Source: Massariosphaeria phaeospora (lineage: Eukaryota; Ascomycota; Dothideomycetes; Pleosporales). From it: 64,000 nucleotides of DNA. Made by a program: the position numbers and the translations under genes. Shown piece after piece: positions 51,503 to 60,869 of this stretch. Numbering within the stretch: position 1 is the first letter of the stretch; each line of letters opens with the position of its first letter. The notes under the pieces were generated by a model. The model was not told the DNA's origin. It did not search any database and worked only from the letters and a program-made list of their open reading frames with translations. The stretch is taken from the NCBI GenBank assembly GCA_011032825.1, contig JAADJZ010000025.1, positions 186,001-250,000 on the forward strand, given 5' to 3'.

Positions 51503-53612
51503 CAGTGCCCGTGCACCTCGTGCACGGTTTCGAGTCGTGCACGATTTTCGAAAATAATAGCTATTCTGGATATGAGGCTCTAGAGCCACGTACAAATAAT
51601 ATTATCGCAAAGATTTTTTAGTGGAGTACTCTATAGATCTCTGCGATAAAATGACTCTGTATATACCTAGCTAGCCGAGTGATTTTGCGCCCGCGAGAGT
51701 TGACAGTAGGCGCTGCAGCTGGCGCAGCCACATCAGACGACTTACTATTTCTAGCACCTCTAGCACGACGCGCACGCTTTTTCTGCTTAATAGAAGGCTT
51801 TAAAGCTACTTTCTTGCCTCTTTGGAATAATTGTAGAGCTTTTTGAGCGTCTCTCTCTTTTTTTTGGCGCTGTTTTTCTTGTGCGCGCGCAGCTGCCTGT
51901 TTAGCTTTCTTAGCCTTCTCTCTCTTTTGCACTAACTTGGCTGCCTCTCGCGCTACACGCTTCTCCTCTGCAAGCTTCTCCTTAAGTAGCTTATCATTGT
52001 TTTAAAGCTCTTTTTTATTAGCTTTTGCAAGCTCTTCTTCATGTGCAAGGCGTTGAAAAATCTTATATCGTTTCTCTGCTTTTCTCTTAGCACGAGGTGA
52101 CTAGAAAACAGCACCTCTATGATACTCCTAATGCTGCTGTAGAGGTAGAGCTTTACGCTTTGTAGAGCGCTGCTTCTTCTTCTGTAGAGCTTCTTTTATA
52201 GCAGCCATCTTATAGTGTAGAAGCTCGTTCTGAGCTACAAGGTAGTAGAGAGTTCTTATTACTTTGCGCGTCTCCTTGGAGTGCGTATCCTTCGCAGATC
52301 TATTAATCAACGTCTCTATTTTCTGCCAATCGCCTCCTGAGTAGACTGAGGTAGATGATTCTGACGATCCTAAGCTGTTTAGTGTTGATAGCCTGAACCT
52401 ATCGAGTATTCTGTCTGGATTGAGTGGCGATATGCTAGTGGCTTCAAACGAGCTAAGTATCAGCTTCTTGTTGAATGTAGAGCTCTAGGCGCTCTAGAAT
52501 AATAAGAAGAAGTAGCTCTTATTGATTGGGATCTATTCAAGCGATGTATGGAGGTGTTTTGTAAGCTCTTAACTATAGTTGGATGCTAGTAGACTAAAGC
52601 ATCCAACATCTAGTAGTTGCAGCGTATGAGTTAAATGCGAAAGAAATATACAGAGTAGTATTCTATTCTTATCGCAGAAGTTGATAAAATCGATCGTTAC
52701 ATAGCTGCCGTGCTCGTTAATAATAAGTAATCGCTATCTCCGCCGTGCTTTCTGCTTTGTATAGCAATTGAAAACTTGTTCTAGCTACGCAAGGCCTATC
52801 TCATTGTTTGTCCAGCCTAATAGAGAAGTCGTGAAATGTACTGTATAGATGCTAGGCTCGATATTCTCAACCTAGCTAGCTTGTACGTCTCCTTTGGCAG
52901 CTGGATAGATAATAGCTAGCGGCAGCGCGGTGCCATTAGCGCAAATTGACGCCAATAGCGTTATCTACTTACGAGAGCTATCTTGGAGAGCTAAGTTTAC
53001 ACGCTTACGTGTATAAGCCTCTTTGCTAAAAATTCTTTTTAACTTTGCAAGCACTCTAATTGCGAAGCTTTTTTCATCTATATTGTAGGTATCCTAAGGC
53101 TAGATACCGTACTAAGTGACTTTCTCTTAGAGTAGTTGAAAATACAAGCTGTATTTCTTAGAGGAATCAGCGTTATGGCGTACAGAATCCATGGCAGGTG
53201 CCCAGCGAGATGTTAAGTCATCCTTATTGCGCTCTAGAAAGCGCGTAACCTAGCTCTTAGAAACGTCCTGTTTTGCTAGCTTGAAGGCGTATAATTGTAT
53301 CATTGCTTTTGTAGGTAGTAGGCGTCTCTCTGTAAAGCCTTTGATATATTTGACAAGCTCAGCTTCGTGCTGTACGTTGAGTGCGCGCATGTTGTTGTAC
53401 GCGTCGTCGCGTGGGCGCGTAATCAGGCGATAGCGGCGCGACAACGTTGTGCGATTAACACTATATTTATCAGCAATTTTTTTATATACAAGTTTTTCTC
53501 CTGGTTTCAGCGCGTCGATAGCTGCAAGCGCTTTATCCATAGCTATTGTGGTTGTTGAATTATAGTAAGGTAAAGTTTAGGTGTTGGTTTTGAGAATCGT
53601 GCACGGGCACTG
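51503..53612 (-). mobile_element. Nested pogo-like DNA transposon with TIRs and TA target duplication
   Basis: A 2,110-bp element. Its ends are perfect 14-bp inverted repeats, CAGTGCCCGTGCAC at 51503-51516 and GTGCACGGGCACTG at 53599-53612, flanked on both sides by TA (51501-51502 and 53613-53614). Removing the element and one TA restores the transposase frame of the host element through LKKAYGRQAED. GTGCACG subterminal repeats follow the left TIR. The coding strand is minus and heavily A/T-biased. Confidence 0.92.
51618..53540 (-). pseudogene. Transposase remnant of the nested element
   Basis: Starts MDKALAAIDALKPGEKLVYK on the minus strand at 53540, an HTH_psq-like start (KYSVNRTTLSRRYR), and continues through NVQHEAELVKYIKGFTERRL. 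It is then interrupted by repeated TAG and TAA codons: one in SKS*VTRFLERN where Trp is usual, and three in VT*YGI*P*DTYNIDE where Gln is the natural reading. The first catalytic Asp region (DTYNIDEKSF) is recognisable. The middle is too decayed to read. A Lys/Arg/Ala-rich coiled C-terminal part remains at 51618-52310 (KREKAKKAKQAAARAQEKQR). The pattern of CAG-to-TAG and TGG-to-TAG stops fits RIP. Confidence 0.75.
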
Positions 53613-54024
53613 TACGGGCGCCAAGCCGAAGATCTCATGCGCAACCGGATCACTCACATTACAAAACTTGAGTTCCTACCATGCTTCATACGCGCCTATA
53701 ATGCTGCAATTACTCCTAGTAATATCCAAAGAGGGTTTCGAGGCGCTGGATTAGTTCCATTTGACCCAGAACGGGTCATAACAGCCCTTGACGTCCGGTT
53801 GCGTACTCCATCACTACCACTGCCTATCAACAACGAGCCCTGGCAGTCGCAAACCCTAAGCAATACCCTTAAACTAGGGTCGCAATCGACGCTTGTGAAA
53901 GCAAGGATTCAGAAGCATGTAGATAGCTCACCAACGTCTATAGTAGAGGCCTTTGAGAAGGTCTCAAAGGGAGCAGCAATTATCGCGCACAAGCTAGTGT
54001 TGGCGCAAAAGAAGATCGCAGAGC

Positions 54025-55320
54025 GCCGTACATGTGCGCGACAGGGATCTGCGGTGGTGGGGTCGTAGAGATGCTATCCATCCCGAAAGGATCCTCCTCG
54101 AACAGCGGACTATCCATGGTGCCAAAGCTCTACTGAGTTGAAAGTCAGATTAGGATTGGCGAGAAAGAGAGGGCTGATCGTCAGGTTGAGATCCCCAGGA
54201 AGTCGTTGGATATAGGTGGCTCGAGGTGAGCGGCCTCCAAGTCGAAACCCATCAGGTGAGAGAGGCTCAGGTAAAGCTGGCCTGTGAGATCCAAGGTGTG
54301 ATTTAGAGATTTGCATGTTTTAATCAGGTTCATGGCTAGAGAACTTGTGAGAGTAAAGAAAGACGAGGAGGACCGAAAAGAAAAAGACATCGTGGGTAGC
54401 AAGCGCTGAAGAGTGAATGGTAGACTAAATCACGATAGTGCTGTTTAATGCCAAGTGTTTAGCTCCGCTCAGTTCCCAAGAGCCGGCGAGAGCGTTTAAT
54501 TCACACCGCTTCACCACAATCACGTTTGAAGTGTTTGATCCAATTCAGTGCGTTAGTCTAGTGTAAATTCGGTTGGCCAGAAAAGCTAGGGTCCGTGCCA
54601 TTAATCGTAGGCCGTGACCGCCGTCATGCGCCCAGGGAGCCAGCTATCCGATGTTACCGTGTGAGTATGCATTCCAATCTACCTCACGGCTCGGAATCTT
54701 CGTGCCGCAGCAGTTAACGTTCCTCAAGAGTACCGGTAATCTCGAGCCAGTAGCAAATACGCAGGGGGTGTCTTCCGTCGTGCGTAATATACGAGGTGAG
54801 ACCATCTCGGAGGTCGACTTGATATGTATGAAGGCAATCGGATGCAACGCCACTCCAAAGTCGCAAGAACAGTATGTTGCAGGGGTTGAAAAGCGGGGTG
54901 GAGATAGCGGGCGCAAATAGTTGATGTCGTTGAATGTAGTACCCTAAAATGCAAGACGGCTACCCATTTGTGTATCACGTCAAACAGCCACATGTGCGAC
55001 CTAAGTGACTGTATCATCCGTCAAACCTGTCGATAACCCGGTACAATCGGCCCGTGATTCTCTCAAGAGACGGCATCAGCCTATCGACCGAGGAGTGTGT
55101 TGACTATTATGCGTTAGCAAAAGTTTTCGTGCCGTATCTTTGTACCAGTTTCCCGTCTTGCGTATCTTTGACCTAATGGCGAATTTCGTGAGCCTGCAGC
55201 ATATAAATGCGAAGACTCAATCCTATCTTTTGTCAACACAAACTCTTCACATCCCACCTCACTGCGTACTTTTTCATTGTGAATATCCTCCTCGAAGTGC
55301 TCCGAAACGCCGCAACCATC
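54025..55320. other. Region downstream of the transposon with possible gene debris
   Basis: On the minus strand at about 54110-54402 there are short protein-like stretches (SLNHTLDLTGQLYLSLSHLM, DSPLFEEDPFGMDS) broken by stops and frame changes, which may be debris of a host gene. A plus-strand 89-codon frame at 54651-54920 has no motif. A TATA box before the next gene lies at 55202-55208. Confidence 0.35.
55202..55208 (+). promoter_or_regulatory. TATA box of the Cys-rich secreted protein gene
   Basis: TATAAAT, 119 bp upstream of the ATG at 55321. The in-frame ATG at 55207 overlaps this box and is therefore unlikely to be the start. Confidence 0.5.
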
Positions 55321-55953
55321 ATGAGACTGTTCATTATCGCTCTTGGCCTTGTAGCCGTAGCATCCGCTATTGTGATTCCCCCCTCGACGGAATGCCCTGC
55401 CATCATCCACGACGATAGTATCCAGCAGTGTCTTGAGTGTGTCGGTCCCCGCTGCCTCGAAGTCAATTGCCATGATCCTGAGACGGGCATACTCGCGCGT
55501 GCTAATGTGCCCGTTCGACCAGCCGAGGAATTCGAAGCCATGGACGACAGTCTTACAGCAACTGAATCGATGTGCCCCAGGTTTTGCGACGGGATCAGAT
55601 GCTGGCCTAGCAAGGCACTTTGTCAATCAACCCCACAGTTGTGTGGCCCGGACGAAGACAGTTTATCAACAGCTATTGGGATGTCTCGTGTCAGACGTTG
55701 TAAAAGATTCCCATACTTTTGTTATGTGGGACAACCCTTCACGAAACGCGAGGACATTTCGCCAACAACTGGCCGTGGTTGGCCTGGCAAGGGAAAATGC
55801 ACACAGTCCCCGTGGATGTGTGTTGTCGAATTTCCCATTTGGAAGATCGTCGACCGCAAGAACGACCATTCTCCAGCTGAATCTCAGACTTGCTGGTATT
55901 ACTGTGAGGCTGATCGCTGCTGGGTGGTGCAGTGCAAGGCCAATTCCGCCTAG
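55321..55953 (+). CDS. Secreted cysteine-rich protein (effector-like)
   Basis: Single-exon protein of 210 residues starting at 55321, with a signal peptide (MRLFIIALGLVAVASAIVIP). An in-frame ATG at 55207 would place non-signal sequence before it and overlaps a TATA box, so I reject it. About 20 cysteines form three similar modules: CLECVGPRCLEVNC, CPRFCDGIRCWPSKALC and CWYYCEADRCWVVQC (C-x2/3-C-x4-C-x4/6-C). Other Cys pairs lie between (TPQLCGP, RRCKRFPYFCYVG, GKCTQSPWMC). KR dipeptides (CKRF, TKRE) are possible Kex2 sites. No family is recognised. Small secreted Cys-rich proteins next to transposon remnants are often candidate effectors, which is an inference. Confidence 0.75.
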   Translation: MRLFIIALGLVAVASAIVIPPSTECPAIIHDDSIQQCLECVGPRCLEVNCHDPETGILARANVPVRPAEEFEAMDDSLTATESMCPRFCDGIRCWPSKALCQSTPQLCGPDEDSLSTAIGMSRVRRCKRFPYFCYVGQPFTKREDISPTTGRGWPGKGKCTQSPWMCVVEFPIWKIVDRKNDHSPAESQTCWYYCEADRCWVVQCKANSA

Positions 55954-56360
55954 GAGGGGAATTTACAGGCTTGCCCAACCAGTCCACACACCCGTAAGCA
56001 TTTGCCACTAGTTCGCCAATGCATCTGCTCATCGTGACTAGGGGTCGTATGTCGACAGTGACTGGGACTAGCAGGACCTCTCACGAGACGGGCTGCAATA
56101 CCGCGCGCCAAAGGAACATTCGGGTGTCCAGATTGAAGGGGTTATTGGTCAAAGACGATAGATAGATAGAAAAGTCAACTCGGAGGTGTCGTTTCACGAT
56201 CTCTTGCTCAATACAAGGTCAGCCATAGGGAATAAGCATGACCATCTTTCCGTGTCGTCGTATTTTTTATCACCAAACGATTGTGACCGAGCGAGTGGAT
56301 GTCAACTGAACGTGTCGTAAGAACAGTATCTCGCAGGTCGCGTTGCTTCTGTTAATGTTT
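55954..56360. other. Convergent intergenic region
   Basis: About 400 bp between convergent stops; no gene or repeat recognised. Confidence 0.45.
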
Positions 56361-57182
56361 CTAGGTGCCATGGTCAGGGTATCGGATGAGAGCCACGTGT
56401 GTCTCGCTGCCCTCTCCTCCGTACTTGCTCAGATCCTCGATAGTATTCCTTCCTTTCTCTTGGAACCCCAATTTCTTGTACAGGCGCATCGCGGTATTGT
56501 CGCTCGCAGTATCAAGGTACACGAGAGCGTTTTGATGGTTCGCCTGCGGAATTACCCACTCTATCAGTTGAGATGCAAGGCCCTGGCCACGATGTTCAGG
56601 GTGGGTTGCGATGTTCTCTAGTACTGTGGAAGCCGTGAGTATCAATAGCATCACTAAGTTCAGATAAAATGGCTTTCACATACAATAATTTGTGTGTCCC
56701 CTAAGCGAAGCTTCCCTCAACTTTCTCAATCCAATAGTGAAATGCATGATGAGTTCCTTATTGCTAGATTCTGGTAGGCTGTTCCTGTAAGTCTCATCCT
56801 CAAATCTCTGTCTTTCCTCTTGCTCCGCGGCTGTCTCATCCACCTGGGTGTTCCCACTCTCAAGAGGTAACCGCCATTGCGCCACAGCAACCACTTCTCG
56901 GGTTTGCCATTTACGTGCGACAATAAACTGTACGTTAGGCTTCGACATTTGCTGTGCAATGCGAGGCGCCATAGCCGCAGCTAGCATTGGCGGGTCAACA
57001 TTGCCGAATTGAAGTCGAGTAAATGGCGAGGCCCAGGAGATAGCGAAGAGCGAGGCTATTGCTTCAGAGTCTGCGGGTTCGGCCTTAGCAAGAAGGTACC
57101 GCGGAGACATTAGGGTGTTGTACGAAGACGTCAGGCTCGGCGACCTCGGCAGTATCGGAAGTTCTTGGCTTTTATCTGCCAA
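56361..57182 (-). CDS. GNAT-family N-acetyltransferase
   Basis: Exons 56684-57182 and 56361-56623 are joined across a 60-bp intron (donor GTATGT, acceptor CCACAG) and give 253 residues. The N-terminal half has an acceptor-binding arrangement (YLLAKAEPADSEAIASLFAI, then FIVARKWQTREVVAVAQWRL). The acetyl-CoA signature is in exon 2: LENIATHPEHRGQGLASQLI carries the R/Q-x-x-G-x-G/A pyrophosphate loop (RGQGLA). It is followed by ALVYLDTASDNTAMRLYKKL and GFQEKGR, the usual C-terminal GNAT strand and helix. The acceptor substrate is unknown; fungal homologues of this class are commonly annotated as small-molecule acetyltransferases. The join restores NYLLENIATHP. An alternative start is the ATG at residue 25. 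Confidence 0.88.
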
Positions 57183-58234
57183 GGCGCTAAGTTGATTGCG
57201 AAATCTCTAGTTTGTGACACATAATGACTACAACCACCGGCGGCAGCACCCGCCGTGTCTGCATTCACACTCGAGACGCCCGTTCTACATTCCTGTCTAT
57301 CCACGATTCTACTAATGTCATCTACCCTTCTACTTAACCTTATTTCCTAGCCTACTGTTTACATTGCGTTATTGGCCTTGGATTCACTTCATCTTAGCCC
57401 CTATCGCCTAACTTTACCTCATCTTCTCTTCTTCATTGATCTTCTCCCCTACCTACAAATTCTTCTCTCCTCTCTCTCTAGTTCTCTACTCGAACTACAT
57501 ACACTTCAGTCCAACCCCACACTATGGACACCTTGGCACTTAGGACCCTATTGACGGACGGAAGCGGATTGAGAACGATGGAAACAAGAAAGAAACGACG
57601 GTCGTAAAGTATCTCATTGCCAACATCTTGACATAGGGCAAAAAAACGGGCGACCTAATTACTCGAGGCTCGTGACGAACAACAGCGGCGAAACTGCTGT
57701 GTTTTTCTGTTGGTAAGACGGAGCGCAAGTCTCCACGAAGGCATTGGGCATGTTCGAGTGGACCACACCGTTCCGATACTGCAGAACAGTCGAGCGATCA
57801 CGACGTCGTGTCGTTAAAGCCGTGGTCCTGTTGTGGGAGTCGGTACGAACGGCCGATACTCTCGACACCCTATCCAAAAAATGTCCGGAAAGACGTGACA
57901 CGCATGGTGAATAACGCGGGTAGGGGCAAGAACAAGGATACCAACGACGATTTAGAAGAGGAAGAGTCTTATGCTCGGCCCGTCGAAACCCCAGAAACAA
58001 GAGTTAGGGCAAGTGCCAGCGATGTTGCCAGATAATGCAGGATGTGGAGTTAGGCGCCACAATGTTGGAGCTACGATGCGACCCGTTCACTTCATCAATG
58101 TGCGAGAATATTCAACAGCGGAAAGGGTCAGACACCGATGAAGGCACTAGGAAGAACACTATATTGGATCATCTAGCTCCTTGCCGGAATTTGTGGCCTA
58201 TCTCAAATGGGTCGTGGCAAAAAGCGAGCTAACA
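57183..58234. other. Intergenic region
   Basis: About 1 kb upstream of the GNAT gene; pyrimidine-rich around 57300-57520. No open frame has motifs. Confidence 0.4.
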
Positions 58235-58400
58235 CTAATGCTTTTTACATTGTACTAATTTTCGCACTCGGCTTCTTCAACAGACTTGAGTTAGACATCA
58301 GTCCTCGTGGAAGATACAGTAGGGCTTTGTAAAGAAAGCTAGATCTTACGTAGCTCTAGCCTAACTATCTTACTCTATCTAGAGGATTGTACCTAGGCGT
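58235..58400 (-). repeat. Dispersed repeat family, tandem copy 1
   Basis: Contains ATACAGTAGGGCTTTGTAAAG (reverse of the CTTTACAAAG...CTGTAT core) and an upstream TACATTGTACTAATTTTCGC that recurs in the next copy as ACATTATACTAAGTTTCGCG, showing a tandem direct duplication of about 170 bp. Confidence 0.65.
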
Positions 58401-58404
58401 GCTG

Positions 58405-58570
58405 TAAATTAGTGCTCTTGACATTATACTAAGTTTCGCGCTTAGTTTCACTTGAAACTTGAGTTCGACGTTAACCGTCGTGCTAAATACAGTAGGGCTT
58501 TGTAAAGAGAACTCAATTATAAGCAGCTTGAGCCCGAATATCTTACCTTGTCCAGAGGATCCTAAACGCG
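58405..58570 (-). repeat. Dispersed repeat family, tandem copy 2
   Basis: Repeats the order of the preceding copy: ACATTATACTAAGTTTCGCG, CTTGAGTT.GAC, ATACAGTAGGGCTTTGTAAAG, and ends ATCTTACCTTGTCCAGAGGA versus ATCTTACTCTATCTAGAGGA in copy 1. Confidence 0.65.
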
Positions 58571-58870
58571 CAGTATATTCAGCTGACTTAGTAAGGCGAT
58601 ACTAATTCACTGAACATCGTTGGCACATCCTTCTGGCGCTATACGAAATTCTAGCACGAGACAGGAGAAATGTCGATATCCTACGTAGCTCTTTGTATCC
58701 ACTATAAGTGGTAATGTTAAGGAGAGGTGGTAGGATATACAGTAGGCTAATTTCTACACCTACGTCGCGTTTCCCTTTCGATATCTCCCGTTTCTCTTCG
58801 TTAGCCTTGTCATCCGCATATGTGCGTGTGGCCGCCCCTCTAGACACCTTAGCCCCGCGCTGGTCATAAG

Positions 58871-59410
58871 TTACCACCTTGTGTCGTATGAGCTGACAAG
58901 CGTGGGGTCGCTGACTTCTGCTTTTGACCTTGTGAACTCCCGCTCGTTATGGATGCACAGCATTCGAAAATGGATTGGGGAGACAGACCGGTGAAGCTCG
59001 TCTTTCCAGTTGCGCATGAGACCTGCCGGGACAACGATGAACGCCGACTTTCCTTTGGCGGGTGGTCGAGTGGCAAGAGCGCTGATGGCGAGGAGAGTCT
59101 TCCCCAGACCTATTTCGTCAGCAAGGATTCCGCCTTTGGCAGAAGGGTCATCCATCCACTGCTTGAGCCGATCGAGTCCGAGCTTCTGGTGTGGTAGGAG
59201 GTAGTGTTTCGGGTGCTGTGGAGTTGGCGTTTGTGGCATCGCGCTCAGCCGCTTTGCCTTCTGGACGTGTTCGTTTACTGTGCGACGGACGTCCTCAGGG
59301 TCCGGTCTCTTGTACTTTGCAGCCGCGACCTTGCGTGCTCGCTTTTCCTCTGCCTTCTTTTTGGCTTCTTGTTCGCATCTCGCCCTCCCGCTCTCTGTCA
59401 GAAGACCCAG
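58871..59410 (-). pseudogene. SNF2-family helicase fragment
   Basis: An open stretch on the minus strand that encodes only the beginning of a SNF2 ATPase. The visible protein starts (59410) with a basic Lys/Arg/Ala-rich region (KKAEEKRARKVAAAKYKR), continues to HYLLPHQKLGLDRLKQWM, then the Walker A box of motif I (ADEIGLGKTLLAI), and motif Ia-like FIVVPAGLMRNWKDEL, ending at a TAA after VSSYDTRW. The DEAH box and all of the C-terminal helicase lobe are missing. An in-frame TAG or possible acceptor lies just upstream of 59410, so earlier exons might exist. Downstream are repeat-like sequences. I regard it as a truncated copy that cannot be active. Confidence 0.75.
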
Positions 59411-60869
59411 CTAACCGTGACAGAAAGTCGGGGGGTCTATGGTCGACTAATGGCTCAAGAAAAGATGGTGTATGAATGATGGAGATGGTAGAAAGAAAAG
59501 ACCGTGTAGACGTGATGGAGAAGGAGAGGGTAAAGTGTTTTATGAAGAGGACGGAAGTAGCGGGTTGCCAAGGCAAAGCAGGTGCAGAGGGTACAAGTAA
59601 AGAGGGTGGCGTAGTTTAAAGATGAACTGAAGCAGTGAATGTACATAGGGGATAAGCTTGTAAAAGCTAACGTACTCAAGTAGAAGGGCCAAAAGCGGTA
59701 TGCATTAGAGAAGAGGAGAGGGTAAGCGAAACAGTAGAAGTGAACGCGCATTCTTACCCTTCTAGTGTACCTGAACCTCTTAATCCAATATGCCAGTTAC
59801 ATTATTACCATCTTAACGTATCTGAACATCCTCATTTACCCCGGTCCGTCCTTACCCTCTCACTGTATCTGTTACATCCTCACTCTCTTAATGTATCTAG
59901 AGCATGCAGTACACTGACCGCCCCTAGCTCTTGTTTTTTTTCCTACATTTGTTGCATTCTTACCCTTTCGGTGCACTGCGAGCTTGCGAAAAGACACACA
60001 TGAACTCAAAATATTGGCCGTATTTCGAAAACGTAGACAATGTTCAATCCTGCAGGTGAAGACCGAGTGAGCGACGCGACGCAGTAGAAACCAAATTGAT
60101 TTGTTCTTTCGGGACAGGAATGCACGAGGAGAGGGTGTGCAGGCGGTAATAGCAATAGGAACAGGACAATCCTACGATATCAACATCGACATCGTCCTGT
60201 GTGGCAGATACAATAGGGGTTTGAAAAGACAATTCGATTCTCTAGCCATGCGCCTCACATTGAGTTGTGTCCCGTTGACGCGACAGATGGAAGAGGTTTT
60301 CGCGTGCTCCTGCGACGCGCGTCGGATGTGAAGGTCCACGAGGAGTTTTTCAGTATTCTCAAGTCGTTATAGGAGAGTTGAGCACAATATAGTAGGATGG
60401 ATTGTACTTTACATGGCCTGTGTCTGCCTCATGGTCGGCAATGTCATGTTGGACGGTTGAAAGGCTAGGGATTTAGTCGGGCCGACCGGGGCTTGGCATC
60501 CGCAGGGACTTCTCTTCTCGAATATTCTCCGCCTCGACGCCTTCCACTATATCAATCCATCAAACATTCCCATCCACCTTTGCCCTCACTATACACACCC
60601 GTACAGCTGCACTACGCTGCTCGTATCTTCAGGTAAGCGTCAGAGTAATTTGCAATCACACTCTCTCCCCGAATGATGAATTTCCAGCTGGCACCAGGCC
60701 TAGATGACTTGTACTCTTTTCATGCGGAATAGCTTTGCGGGAGCTTCGCGCTCCTTGTCCTGACACACTCACACTTCCTCATCGCATTATTGATCTCGTC
60801 GCAATGGTAGAACTGACGTTTTCCAGTCCCTGAACGGCCCTGCTTCTGACCCCGCTCCCGCCCGCCGAG
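59411..60869. other. Intergenic region with degenerate minisatellite and AHA1 promoter
   Basis: At 59740-59990 there are at least four imperfect copies of a unit like CTTACCCTCTCACTGTATCT (near 59752, 59851, 59878, 59959). From 60633 to 60826 a GTAAGC donor and TTTTCCAG acceptor suggest a 5'-UTR intron of AHA1. No protein gene seen. Confidence 0.45.

Larger units (their letters stand above)
50437..54024 (+). mobile_element. Outer pogo/Fot1-like DNA transposon, decayed and interrupted
   Basis: Remnant of a Tc1/mariner-superfamily (pogo/Fot1) element. Its left end probably lies just after the TA at 50435-50436 (ACGTACCTAACGGG) and is followed by two direct ACGGGTTGGCG copies. The right terminal inverted repeat was not found; similarity to the expected transposase C-terminus ends near 54024. 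The element is split by the nested element at 51503-53612. Confidence 0.75.
50508..54068 (+). pseudogene. pogo/Fot1-like transposase, inactivated
   Basis: DDE transposase remnant in two blocks, 50508-51502 and 53613-54068, which are in frame once the inserted element and one TA copy are removed. N-terminal HTH (LSVRRAAAIYNVARTTLSHR) and CENP-B-like region are followed by the catalytic core: YNFDEAGFMMGQI (first Asp), PPFIIFKGRYHL, LLAIDGHESH (second Asp) and MPPHSSHLLQPLDVGCFAPL. The C-terminal block begins AEDLMRNRITHITKLEFLP. Three in-frame stops occur at 50955, 51084 and 51234; all are explained by C-to-T (or G-to-A) transitions from CAG, CGA or TGG. The last residues (after KKIAE) do not fit the family, so the end is chimeric. 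Confidence 0.85.

Noticed and set aside
54651..54920. 89-codon open frame on the plus strand
   Set aside because: Protein-like in part but no family, signal peptide or splice partner recognised, and it lies among transposon and gene debris.
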